From the NCBI GenBank assembly GCA_002171155.1, contig NHHF01000034.1, positions 1 through 18,901 of the forward strand: a stretch of DNA of 18,901 nt. Reading direction: 5' to 3'. Source of the stretch: Betaproteobacteria bacterium TMED156 (lineage in GTDB: Bacteria; Pseudomonadota; Gammaproteobacteria; Burkholderiales; Burkholderiaceae_A). The notes beneath the pieces were generated by a model, which ran no database searches, was not told where the DNA came from, and saw only the letters and a program-made list of their open reading frames with translations. The position numbers and the translations under genes are program-made. Shown here piece after piece: positions 1-7,139 of this stretch (position 1 is its first letter; the number at the start of each line of letters is the position of its first letter).

Positions 1-1
1 C

Positions 2-220
2 CAGCGCCATAACAGCACCGGGCCTGCCCGCCGGCTGAAAGTGCCCTTCACGCTGATGGTGGCCGAAAGCGGCTCGACTACGCGGTCGGTTCTGTCGTTT
101 CGGATGGCGCGCGCACCCAAAAAGATTGAAGTGATTGCTGGCAGCTCGCATTTTCTGCCGATGGAGTTTCCGGACCGCGTGCGCGCTGAAATATATGCGC
201 GCGCAGGCATGACGCGCTAG
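2..220 (+). CDS. Alpha/beta hydrolase, C-terminal 72 residues (5' end outside window)
   Basis: An open frame enters from the left edge and stops with TAG at 218-220. The readable tail contains F-T-L-M-V-A-E-S-G-S and, near the end, G-S-S-H-F-L-P-M-E-F-P-D-R-V. That is the usual C-terminal pattern of alpha/beta-fold hydrolases: a strand carrying an acidic residue followed by the catalytic histidine in a G-x-S-H-F-x-P-x-E context. The nucleophile elbow and oxyanion region lie outside the window, so the substrate cannot be inferred. The neighbouring thioesterase converges on it, with only 19 bases between the stops. Family call is fairly secure from the His motif; anything finer would be a guess. 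Confidence 0.7.
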   Translation, partial: QRHNSTGPARRLKVPFTLMVAESGSTTRSVLSFRMARAPKKIEVIAGSSHFLPMEFPDRVRAEIYARAGMTR

Positions 221-239
221 GGGCGCGCCCTTATAAGCA

Positions 240-1184
240 TCAAATAGGTGAGGTGTCAGCCACACGCCTCGTGTCCAATATGGCGCGGACATGGCTCGGC
301 CACGCTGTGCTTTTGCGCGTTTCCAGATCAAAGCTCACCAGACTGGTTTCGGAAACCGCCGATAAAGCGCCCGTGCCGACATTATACAAGCGATGCTCAA
401 CGCGCGCACCGCGATCGCTGACCTCGCGCAAAATCGAAAGCGTCTCGACGATGTCGCCCTCGTAAAGCTCGTCGACATAATTCATCCGCATTTCACTGAC
501 GGCAAAGCCGCGCCCCGACGCGATTAGGCCGGGCTGGTCAAGGCCAAGCAATTGCCAAAAATGCGGCCCCGCCTCGGTTTGGCGGCGTACATAAAACATT
601 GTATTCATGTGCCCGAACTGGTCGCATTCCCAGCTATTGACGCCAGCTCCGCCGGTTCTAAAGAACCCTTCAGCAAGGCTGTCAGCACGGCTAATATTTG
701 CAACAGCGCTGCCCGCCGGTACGCGCAAAGGGGCCGCTTGGGGCGGCAGGTCGATGCTCAGCTTGGCGGCTTTTTCGCGCGTTGCCTCCGGCCATGGCAC
801 AAGGCGGCGGGCCTTGGTGTCAAAAAATCCGATAACGGTTCGGAACGTGGCTTGTAATGCGTCTTGGGCGTCACGAAACTCCTGATAGACGACCATGGTG
901 CGCGCGCGCAATTCGACAACGGCGCTGCGCCCGATCATCATGCCGCCAGACGTCACCTCGCGGTGAAAGCGGCAATGTTCTTCGAGCGCCACCGTTCCGT
1001 GGCCGCTATCACGCAAACTGGCAGGGTTGAGCCCCAAGGCGTGGCGCATGAAAAATGCCTGATCCGACGAGCGGCCAAAAAAATACGACACATTGAGATG
1101 GCCCATATTATCGCATTCCCATTTCTGGGCGATGCCTTGATAACCGGGCACTAGCTTGGCGAGAAAATCGGTTTGGCGGGTCAT
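240..1184 (-). CDS. Tandem hot-dog (4HBT-type) acyl-CoA thioesterase, 314 aa
   Basis: The protein has two hot-dog domains in one chain, roughly residues 12-135 and 175-300. Each opens with the same signature: W-E-C-D-N-M-G-H-L-N at residues 22-31 and W-E-C-D-Q-F-G-H-M-N at 185-194. In the 4-hydroxybenzoyl-CoA thioesterase family this segment carries the catalytic Asp and the G-H-x-N turn, so both halves look active. The likely role is hydrolysis of acyl-CoA thioesters in the cytoplasm; chain length or substrate is not visible. ATG at 1184 is the natural start, but no clear Shine-Dalgarno sequence precedes it. A duplicated-domain thioesterase can supply a whole hot-dog dimer in one polypeptide. 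It sits downstream of msrB on the same strand, separated by 76 bases. Confidence 0.85.
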   Translation of the reverse strand: MTRQTDFLAKLVPGYQGIAQKWECDNMGHLNVSYFFGRSSDQAFFMRHALGLNPASLRDSGHGTVALEEHCRFHREVTSGGMMIGRSAVVELRARTMVVYQEFRDAQDALQATFRTVIGFFDTKARRLVPWPEATREKAAKLSIDLPPQAAPLRVPAGSAVANISRADSLAEGFFRTGGAGVNSWECDQFGHMNTMFYVRRQTEAGPHFWQLLGLDQPGLIASGRGFAVSEMRMNYVDELYEGDIVETLSILREVSDRGARVEHRLYNVGTGALSAVSETSLVSFDLETRKSTAWPSHVRAILDTRRVADTSPI

Positions 1185-1260
1185 GTTGGTAGATGCGCTT
1201 AGCGAGGTTGGAAAAAGCCAACATGCCGAAAAATCCCGCTTTGCTCAAGTTTTTTGAAGA

Positions 1261-1800
1261 TTAATAGCTGTCGGCAAAACCCGGCAGATACGCACCATAG
1301 CCGCGTGCGGCCAGATCGCTCACGGGGATAAATTCAAGGGCTGCCGAATTAATGCAATAGCGCAAGCCTGTCGGGGCTGGACCATCGTCGAAAACATGAC
1401 CTAAATGACTGTCGCCATGGCGCGAGCGCACTTCCGTGCGGGGCAGAACCATTTTCCAGTCGGCGCGTTCGACAATGTTTTCCGGCACAAGCGGCTGGGT
1501 AAAAGACGGCCAACCGGTGCGACTGTCATATTTGTCGCGCGAGGAAAACAGCGGTTCACCGGACACGATATCGACATAAATGCCGTCATCCTTCAGATTC
1601 CAGAAGCGATTACGGTAGGGCGGTTCGGTTTTGTCTTTCTGGGTGACAGCATATTGCATGGGCGATAGCTGTTGTTTGAGAACGCCATCATCGGGTTTTA
1701 CAAAATCATCAGGGTTTTGGCCGCGTGCATACAGGCTGGGCAAAACCAAAAGGGCGGTCAGAACCACCAGTAGCAGTGCGTCACGAAGTTTATGTTCCAA
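1261..1800 (-). CDS. msrB: Peptide-methionine (R)-S-oxide reductase, exported or membrane-anchored
   Basis: MsrB reduces methionine-R-sulfoxide in proteins. Residues 1-28 form a hydrophobic N-terminal segment after a short positive start, a signal peptide or membrane anchor, so the enzyme probably works in the periplasm. The SelR domain follows at about 45-160: P-M-Q-Y at the front, [15 protein letters not shown] at 73-87, T-G-W-P-S-F at 95-100, [10 protein letters not shown] at 131-140, and the catalytic cysteine in R-Y-C-I-N-S at Cys149. No zinc CxxC pairs are present. Cys149 is the only cysteine in the protein; Thr95 sits where many MsrB proteins have the resolving cysteine. The start is TTG at 1800, supported by GGAG seven bases upstream. 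It is divergent from the thiolase gene. Confidence 0.9.
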   Translation of the reverse strand: MEHKLRDALLLVVLTALLVLPSLYARGQNPDDFVKPDDGVLKQQLSPMQYAVTQKDKTEPPYRNRFWNLKDDGIYVDIVSGEPLFSSRDKYDSRTGWPSFTQPLVPENIVERADWKMVLPRTEVRSRHGDSHLGHVFDDGPAPTGLRYCINSAALEFIPVSDLAARGYGAYLPGFADSY

Positions 1801-1941
1801 TGTTTTTCTCCATTTCCCAGCTTTCAGAGTGGCGCAAAAATGTGGCTTAAAAATGACGCTTGCAACACCTTATGATAAGACGCATGAAAGGATGCTGGCC
1901 GCTTGTTCTAATTCTTCTGTCTCCTTGTTCTTGGCGCGGTT

Positions 1942-1970
1942 TTGTAACATTAGGAGTAGTGCATTAAAAT
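1942..1970 (+). promoter_or_regulatory. Putative sigma-70 promoter of the thiolase gene
   Basis: TTGTAA at 1942-1947 and TAAAAT at 1965-1970 are separated by exactly 17 bases, a good match to a housekeeping promoter. The expected start of transcription is near 1977, giving a leader of about 75 bases before the thiolase ATG at 2052, which has AGGAGA as ribosome binding site. The remainder of the 251-base divergent region holds a small CTTAT-G-ATAAG inverted repeat at 1869-1879 of unknown meaning. Confidence 0.5.
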
Positions 1971-2051
1971 TGGGTTTACCCGCAAACAGTGTTTGAAAAA
2001 TCCCATGTCTTGGCGCATTATCGCGGCAGTTCTACAAATTAGGAGAGAAAC

Positions 2052-3239
2052 ATGTCACGAGAAGCTGTAATCGTATCGAGTGCGCGTACCGGTCTGGCGA
2101 AATCCGGCCGCGGCGGGTTCAATATGACCCACGGCGCCGCTATGGGCGGCCATGCCATCAAACACGCCATCGAGCGCGCCAATATCGAACCGGGTGAAGT
2201 TGAAGACGTCATCATGGGCTGCGGCACGCCGGAAGGCGCGACCGGCCAAAATGTTGGGCGTTTGGCGGCGATCTGGGCCGGCTGCCCGGTCACGACATCG
2301 GGTGTGACGGTTAATCGCTTCTGCTCATCGGGTCTGCAAACCATTGCCATGGCTGCCGGTCGGGTGCTGAACGAAGATGTGCCGGTTGCCATTGGTGCCG
2401 GTGTTGAAAGCATTTCTATGGTGCAGATGCAGGGCCCAAACTACAACAATATCACGGAAGAAAAGCTGATGGGAACCTATCCAGCTTTGTGGATGCCGAT
2501 GATTGAAACAGCCGATATTGTTGCCGACCGCTACAATGTTGAGCGCGACGCACAAGACGAATATGCCCTGCAAAGCCAGCAGCGCATGGCCGCCGCGCAG
2601 GACGCCAATCTGTTCGCTGATGAAATCGTGGCGATGGAAACCAAAATGAAGCAGGTCAATAAAGAGACCGGCGAGGAAACCATTGTCGATTATGTTGTAG
2701 ACCGTGACGAATGTAACCGCCCGCAAACGACGCTGGAAGGCCTGAACGGGCTGGCACCAGTGCGTGGCGATGGCAATTTCGTGACCGCGGGTAACGCCTC
2801 GCAACTGTCTGACGGCGCTGCCGCTGTTGTTGTGATGGAAGGCAAGGAAGCCGAGCGTCGGGGACTTGAGCCGCTGGGCGCGTTCCGTGGATTCACGGTT
2901 TCTGGTTGCGAGCCGGATGAAATGGGCATCGGGCCTGTGTTCGCCGTACCGCGCCTGCTTGAGCGTCATGGGCTGAGCGTCGATGACATTGATCTGTGGG
3001 AGCTGAACGAAGCGTTTGCAAGTCAGGCACTTTACTGCCGCGACCGTCTGGGCATTGATAATGAGAAATACAATGTCAATGGCGGGTCGATCGCCATCGG
3101 CCACCCATATGGCATGACAGGCGCGCGTTTGGTCGGCCATGCGCTGATGGAAGGCAAGCGTCGCGGTGCGAAAAATGTTGTCGTGACCATGTGCATTGGC
3201 GGTGGCATGGGTGCTGCCGGTCTGTTTGAGGTCCTCTAA
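2052..3239 (+). CDS. Acetyl-CoA C-acyltransferase (thiolase), 395 aa
   Basis: This is a thiolase of normal length, catalysing reversible CoA-dependent cleavage or condensation of beta-ketoacyl-CoA in the cytoplasm. The acylated cysteine is Cys91 in [10 protein letters not shown]. The second half has N-E-A-F-A-S-Q, then [16 protein letters not shown] with His351, and the proton-transfer cysteine Cys381 in C-I-G-G-G-M-G-A-A. The full set of catalytic residues is present. The ATG at 2052 has a strong ribosome site (AGGAGA). The gene stands alone between its own promoter and a strong terminator, without a fadB-type partner next to it, so degradative (FadA-like) versus other thiolase roles cannot be settled. 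The acyl-CoA dehydrogenases further right and the thioesterase at the left fit a general acyl-CoA theme. Confidence 0.92.
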   Translation: MSREAVIVSSARTGLAKSGRGGFNMTHGAAMGGHAIKHAIERANIEPGEVEDVIMGCGTPEGATGQNVGRLAAIWAGCPVTTSGVTVNRFCSSGLQTIAMAAGRVLNEDVPVAIGAGVESISMVQMQGPNYNNITEEKLMGTYPALWMPMIETADIVADRYNVERDAQDEYALQSQQRMAAAQDANLFADEIVAMETKMKQVNKETGEETIVDYVVDRDECNRPQTTLEGLNGLAPVRGDGNFVTAGNASQLSDGAAAVVVMEGKEAERRGLEPLGAFRGFTVSGCEPDEMGIGPVFAVPRLLERHGLSVDDIDLWELNEAFASQALYCRDRLGIDNEKYNVNGGSIAIGHPYGMTGARLVGHALMEGKRRGAKNVVVTMCIGGGMGAAGLFEVL

Positions 3240-3289
3240 TCCGAAAACCAAAAGACGCCACTTGGCGTAAACAGACATGAAGTTCAGGG

Positions 3290-3347
3290 CCCGCGGGGGG
3301 GAATGCGTAAGTTTCACGCAGATTAGTCCTCCCCGCGGGTTTTTTTT
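3290..3347 (+). terminator. Rho-independent terminator of the thiolase gene
   Basis: CCCGCGGGGGGGA at 3290-3302 pairs with TCCTCCCCGCGGG at 3327-3339, a 13-pair stem with one G-U. Eight T residues follow directly at 3340-3347. The 24-base loop holds a second small hairpin, TGCGT at 3304-3308 with ACGCA at 3316-3320. The T-run is almost immediately followed by the ribosome site (AAGGAAA) of the next gene. Confidence 0.9.
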
Positions 3348-3361
3348 AAGAAGGAAATATT

Positions 3362-3652
3362 ATGACACAGATTGTACGTTTTATTGTGGGTTTGGTGGCG
3401 CTGGGTTTTGTCGGCTTATGCGCGCTCGCTTATGCCAATATTGGCTGGCAAGGTTTTGACCGCGTGCTAGCCGAACCTTGGGGGCTAGTCACGCTGGCCG
3501 ATGTGATTGTCGGCGCGGTTTGCATGAGCGTGGTCATATTTTTCTCGGAAGACGATTGGCAGGTGGCGCTGGCTTGGAGCGCTCCTATTTTTATTCTTGG
3601 CCATGTGGTCAGTTGTGCCTGGGTCGTGTCGCGGTTCTTGCGCGCAAAATAG
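3362..3652 (+). CDS. Small three-helix inner-membrane protein, DUF1475-like, 96 aa
   Basis: The short protein has three hydrophobic segments at about residues 5-25, 42-62 and 68-90. The first loop contains W-Q-G-F-D and E-P-W-G-L-V-T-L-A-D, and an acidic S-E-D-D-W turn lies between helices two and three. The spacing (P-W-G-x-x-T-L-x-D before helix two) resembles small membrane proteins of the DUF1475 type, whose function is unknown; I recall this by pattern only. The ATG is preceded by AAGGAAA at suitable distance. Because a strong terminator lies directly upstream, the gene needs readthrough or a promoter hidden in the terminator region. A 404-base non-coding region follows. Confidence 0.7.
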   Translation: MTQIVRFIVGLVALGFVGLCALAYANIGWQGFDRVLAEPWGLVTLADVIVGAVCMSVVIFFSEDDWQVALAWSAPIFILGHVVSCAWVVSRFLRAK

Positions 3653-3688
3653 GTCGAAACAAATCACTGATTTGCCAAAACTGCACCT

Positions 3689-3697
3689 TGTGGATAA
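3689..3697 (-). promoter_or_regulatory. Perfect DnaA box upstream of nrdAB
   Basis: The plus strand reads TGTGGATAA, the exact reverse complement of the DnaA consensus TTATCCACA. It lies 368 bases before the nrdA start and about 113 bases before the NrdR boxes. An exact 9-mer is expected about 0.003 times in this 404-base gap at equal base frequencies. DnaA control of nrdAB is established in Escherichia coli, so the position makes biological sense; binding here is inferred. Confidence 0.55.
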
Positions 3698-3707
3698 GTA
3701 GGTGGGG

Positions 3708-3721
3708 AATTTTGCAAAATT
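3708..3721. promoter_or_regulatory. 14-base perfect palindrome in the nrdA upstream region
   Basis: AATTTTGCAAAATT is a perfect dyad between the DnaA box and the NrdR boxes. It is the sort of site bound by a dimeric regulator, but I do not recognise a specific family consensus. AT-rich palindromes can also arise by chance. Confidence 0.3.
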
Positions 3722-3809
3722 GTGTCCGGGCGCGACCTGTCCGCAGCGTCAATAACGCGTTGAAAAATCGCGTATTTTTTCGTGCCGCCTAAATAGTTTA
3801 AAAAACCTG

Positions 3810-3857
3810 CAACTATCTGTTGACGATTTAGAGGGCTTTGGACACTATATGTAGTGT
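3810..3857 (+). promoter_or_regulatory. Pair of NrdR boxes overlapping the putative nrdA promoter
   Basis: Box 1 at 3842-3857 is ACACTATATGTAGTGT, a near-ideal match to the NrdR consensus (acaCwATATwGtgt-like dyad). Box 2 at 3810-3825 shares CTAT-x-TGT-x-G with it, 9 of 16 positions in register. The boxes start 32 bases apart, about three helical turns, which is the arrangement known for NrdR, the ATP/dATP-sensing repressor of ribonucleotide reductase genes. A TTGACG hexamer at 3820-3825 could be the -35 element and box 1 would then cover the -10 position, although the -10 itself is weak. NrdR binding would occlude RNA polymerase. Confidence 0.8.
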
Positions 3858-3874
3858 CTGGGCCTAGAGATTTA

Positions 3875-4050
3875 CCCCCCAACCTTTTCGGGGGGATGGA
3901 TTAAAAGGCACCTAAAGCAGCTATCTAAATGTGGTAGGCTCAATCTGAGCTAAAGCGCGGCTTCGCGCGCCCCGATAGCTATTTCCTAGCGGCTGAAAAC
4001 CGCGGAATTCCCAGCTTTAGGATAGATTAAGGGCTGGAATTGTCGGGGGA
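3875..4050 (+). promoter_or_regulatory. Structured 5' leader of nrdA, possible RNA switch
   Basis: The roughly 190 bases between the NrdR-controlled promoter and nrdA carry many complementary segments. Six C at 3875-3880 face six G at 3890-3895. CCTAAAGC (3911-3918) pairs with GCTTTAGG (4014-4021), and AGCTATC (3919-3925), directly adjacent, pairs with GATAGCT (3974-3980). Inside are GCTCA/TGAGC (3938-3950), GCGCG/CGCGC (3955-3968) and GCGG/CCGC (3989-4003) extended by TTCC/GGAA (3983-4007). CTAAAGC occurs a second time at 3950-3956 and competes for the same partner. CCCCGA (3970-3975) is complementary to TCGGGG (4043-4048), which includes the nrdA Shine-Dalgarno sequence. I do not recognise a known riboswitch class. 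Structure and switching are inferred from pairing only. Confidence 0.45.
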
Positions 4051-4056
4051 CGAAGA

Positions 4057-6012
4057 ATGTTTAGAGATACGCTGCGAAAAACTGGGCTATCAGGTGTGAC
4101 GGATAGGGAAATGCATGAATTGCTGAACACTTTCCCCGCTGAAGAGCGGGCTTCGCGCAAAGCCGCGGGCGATCCGGCTGAAACGGAGCCGAGGATGGAT
4201 TTTGACAGACAGGACCAAGGGGTTCAGTTTGTCTCACGGCCACGGGTTAAAACCGACCCATCTCGCGATGCTCTTTTGACCGAATTTGGCAAAGCCACAT
4301 TGACTGACCGCTATTTGATGCCGGGCGAAACCTTTCAGGATTTGTTTGCCCGCGTTGCCTCTTATTATGGCGATGATGAAGACCACGCTCAGCGCCTGTA
4401 TGATTATATTTCGAAACTCTGGTTCATGCCCGCCACCCCAGTCTTATCCAATGGTGGCACGGATCGCGGGCTGCCGATTTCTTGTTTTTTAAACGAGGCC
4501 AATGACAGCCTCGGCGATATTGTCAATTTGTGGAATGAAAATGTTTGGCTGGCCGCGCGTGGCGGTGGCATTGGAAGTTACTGGGGTAATCTACGTTCGA
4601 TAGGTGAGCGCGTTGGCCAAAACGGCAAAACCTCAGGTATTGTACCGTTCATTCGTGTTATGGACAGTCTTACGCTGGCTATTTCGCAGGGTTCTCTTCG
4701 GCGCGGCTCGGCGGCTGTGTATCTGCCGATTGACCATCCTGAAATTGAAGAATTTGTCGAAATACGCCGACCCACGGGCGGCGACCCGAATCGCAAGGCG
4801 CTCAATTTGCATCACGGTGTGCTAATCTCAAACGCTTTTATGCGGGCGGTTGAGCGCGACGAAGAATGGGCGCTCCGCAGCCCACGCGACGGCGCAGTGC
4901 AGGCGACCTTGCAGGCGCGCGATTTGTGGATTCGCATGCTGACTGCGCGTATTGAGACTGGTGAGCCCTATATGATATTTAAGGATACAGTTAATAATCT
5001 GCGTCCTGAACATCAAAAACTGCTCAATCTAGAAATTAAAACCTCCAACTTGTGCGCTGAAATCACGCTGCCAACGGGCGAGGATCATCTCGGCCAGCAG
5101 CGCACCGCCGTTTGCTGCTTGTCATCGCTTAATGCTGAAAAGTTCATGGAATGGAGCAAAGACGAAAACTTTATCCACGATGTGATGCGATTTTTGGATA
5201 ATGTGCTTGAAGACTTCATACAGCGGGCGCCGGATGAAATGGCGAAGGCCAAATATTCCGCCCAACGCGAGCGTAGTGTAGGTCTTGGGATCATGGGTTT
5301 CCATTCCTTCCTGCAGGCAAATATGGTTCCCTGGGAATCGGTAATGGCGAAGGTTTGGAACAAGCGCATGTTTACCCATATTAAAGAACATGCGGACACA
5401 GCCTCGAGACATCTTGCGCATGAACGGGGTCCCTGTCTAGATGCGGCCGAATGTGGAATAAATGAGAGGTTTTCCAATAAAACTGCTATTGCACCAACCG
5501 CTTCTATATCAATAATTTGCGGCGGCACAAGCCCGGGTATTGAGCCGATTGCAGGAAACAGTTTTACACATAAGACGCTGTCCGGCTCCTTCAATGTTCG
5601 TAATCGGCACTTGAATAAGTTGCTAAGCGAAAAAGGCCAGAATACGGATGAAATTTGGTCGTCTATTGTCACTTCAGGTGGATCTGTCCAGCATTTGGAA
5701 TTTCTAAACGAAGATGAAAAAGCCGTGTTTAAGACTGCGTTTGAGATTGACCAGCGCTGGCTGATAGACCTCGCTGGTGACCGCGCCGACCTTATCGATC
5801 AGGCGCAATCTTTGAATGTTTTTTTGCCGGCCGACACACATAAAAGAGATTTGCATCAAATTCACCTACAGGCATGGAAGAAGGGAGTAAAAAGTCTTTA
5901 TTATTGTCGCTCTTTGTCCATCCAAAGGGCTGAAAAGGAAGGTGGTTCAACTCAAATTGAGAAGCCGACTGGTTCCGTATCTGAATATGAGGAATGCCTC
6001 TCCTGTCAATAG
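4057..6012 (+). CDS. nrdA: Ribonucleoside-diphosphate reductase, class Ia alpha (catalytic) subunit
   Basis: NrdA, 651 aa, reduces ribonucleotides to deoxyribonucleotides and holds the active site and allosteric sites. Visible catalytic residues are the redox cysteine Cys143 (P-I-S-C-F), the N-L-C-A-E motif with Asn331, thiyl Cys333 and Glu335, the second redox cysteine in A-V-C-C-L at 353-354, and the paired radical-relay tyrosines Tyr615-Tyr616 (L-Y-Y-C-R). The C-terminal shuttle pair is E-C-L-S-C-Q (Cys647, Cys650). The first 70 residues are polar and do not look like an ATP-cone, and the protein is about 110 residues shorter than Escherichia coli NrdA, so dATP feedback inhibition through a cone is not expected. 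The ATG at 4057 has GGGGGA six bases upstream. The 3' part of the gene (from about 5430) is visibly richer in A+T than the 5' part. It is followed after 82 bases by nrdB, with transcriptional control by the NrdR boxes. Confidence 0.96.
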   Translation: MFRDTLRKTGLSGVTDREMHELLNTFPAEERASRKAAGDPAETEPRMDFDRQDQGVQFVSRPRVKTDPSRDALLTEFGKATLTDRYLMPGETFQDLFARVASYYGDDEDHAQRLYDYISKLWFMPATPVLSNGGTDRGLPISCFLNEANDSLGDIVNLWNENVWLAARGGGIGSYWGNLRSIGERVGQNGKTSGIVPFIRVMDSLTLAISQGSLRRGSAAVYLPIDHPEIEEFVEIRRPTGGDPNRKALNLHHGVLISNAFMRAVERDEEWALRSPRDGAVQATLQARDLWIRMLTARIETGEPYMIFKDTVNNLRPEHQKLLNLEIKTSNLCAEITLPTGEDHLGQQRTAVCCLSSLNAEKFMEWSKDENFIHDVMRFLDNVLEDFIQRAPDEMAKAKYSAQRERSVGLGIMGFHSFLQANMVPWESVMAKVWNKRMFTHIKEHADTASRHLAHERGPCLDAAECGINERFSNKTAIAPTASISIICGGTSPGIEPIAGNSFTHKTLSGSFNVRNRHLNKLLSEKGQNTDEIWSSIVTSGGSVQHLEFLNEDEKAVFKTAFEIDQRWLIDLAGDRADLIDQAQSLNVFLPADTHKRDLHQIHLQAWKKGVKSLYYCRSLSIQRAEKEGGSTQIEKPTGSVSEYEECLSCQ

Positions 6013-6094
6013 AATTAAAATATAAATTATCTAAGCTGAGCCCACCCGGATGAAATTTCCTATTAATTAAATTTATACATTGAGAGATTTAAGA

Positions 6095-7054
6095 ATGTCA
6101 CTTCTTGAAGAAAGAATTACATACAAACCATTTCGTTATCCTTGGGCCTATGATGCGTGGCTTACTCAGCAAAGGATACACTGGCTTCCAGAGGAAGTCC
6201 CTCTCGCTGAGGATGTGAAAGACTGGCATAAAAACCTATCTGATCCTGAGCGGAACCTGCTCACCCAGATATTTCGGTTTTTTGTTCAAGCAGATGTAGA
6301 GGTCAATAACTGTTATATGAAACACTACAGTCAGGTTTTTAAGCCGACCGAGGTGCAAATGATGATGGCGTCTTTTTCGAACATGGAAACGATCCACATT
6401 GCTGCCTATTCACATTTGCTTGATACAATTGGTATGCCTGAAATTGAGTATGAGGCATTTCTGAAATATGGAGAAATGAAGGATAAGTATGACTATATGC
6501 AAGAGTGGGGAGTAGAAACCAAAGCCGATATTGCTAAAACTCTCGCAGTTTTTGGGGGGTTCACAGAGGGGTTACAGTTATTTGCAAGCTTCGCTATTTT
6601 GATGAACTTCCCTAGATTTAATAAAATGAAAGGGATGGGACAGATCGTAACGTGGTCAGCGCGGGACGAGACTCTACACACAAACTCAACCATAAAACTA
6701 TTTAGGACCTTCATAGACGAAAATCCAGAAATTTGGGATCATTCTTTTCAACAGGATTTGTATAAGGCTTGTGACACTATAGTTACGCACGAAGACGCAT
6801 TCATTGATTTGGCTTTTGAGATGGGTGGAGTTGAAGGATTAGAGCCTGAGGAAGTTAAGCAGTACATTCGATTCATTGGGAATCGCCGACTCACGCAGCT
6901 TGGGCTGAATCCAATCTATGATATCGTTAAAAATCCGCTTCCCTGGATGGACGAAATGCTGAACGGAATTGAGCACATGAATTTCTTCGAAGGGCGTGCA
7001 ACCGAGTACGCTAAAGCCGCTACTGCAGGCACATGGGACGAAGCGTTCGACTGA
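6095..7054 (+). CDS. nrdB: Ribonucleoside-diphosphate reductase, class Ia beta (radical) subunit
   Basis: NrdB, 319 aa, makes the stable tyrosyl radical that is passed to NrdA. The diiron ligands can be placed in order: Asp67 (Q-A-D-V-E), Glu98 and His101 (M-E-T-I-H), Glu158 (F-T-E-G-L), Glu192 and His195 (D-E-T-L-H). Tyr105 follows Glu98 by seven residues, the spacing of the radical tyrosine in Escherichia coli NrdB, so this is a normal radical-bearing subunit. No ATP-cone is fused to either end. Tyr305 near the C-terminus is a candidate relay tyrosine. I choose ATG 6095 (M-S-L-L-E-E-R), with GAGAG eight bases upstream, over the in-frame TTG at 6080. Sampled stretches are about 40-42% GC, well below neighbouring genes. 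An AT-rich 82-base gap separates it from nrdA. Confidence 0.96.
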   Translation: MSLLEERITYKPFRYPWAYDAWLTQQRIHWLPEEVPLAEDVKDWHKNLSDPERNLLTQIFRFFVQADVEVNNCYMKHYSQVFKPTEVQMMMASFSNMETIHIAAYSHLLDTIGMPEIEYEAFLKYGEMKDKYDYMQEWGVETKADIAKTLAVFGGFTEGLQLFASFAILMNFPRFNKMKGMGQIVTWSARDETLHTNSTIKLFRTFIDENPEIWDHSFQQDLYKACDTIVTHEDAFIDLAFEMGGVEGLEPEEVKQYIRFIGNRRLTQLGLNPIYDIVKNPLPWMDEMLNGIEHMNFFEGRATEYAKAATAGTWDEAFD

Positions 7055-7139
7055 GGTTTCGATGGGGCTCCTTTTTAGAGATTGTGGTTGTTAACCTGAC
7101 TGGTTACGCTGACGCTTAATTCAAGTTTTGGAGGGCACC

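Noticed and set aside
221..230. GGGCGCGCCC as a terminator between the first two genes
   Set aside because: It can form only a three-pair stem with a four-base loop and has no T-run on either strand.
2325..3317. A 330-codon minus-strand open frame opposite the thiolase gene
   Set aside because: It lies antisense to a fully convincing thiolase, reads as low-complexity His/Arg-rich sequence with no family motif, and is explained by the codon bias of the real gene.
7092..7106. TAACC-TGACT-GGTTA inverted repeat before the glutathione transferase gene as a regulator site
   Set aside because: Only five bases per arm, one copy, and no recognised regulator consensus; kept as a remark in the gene entry only.
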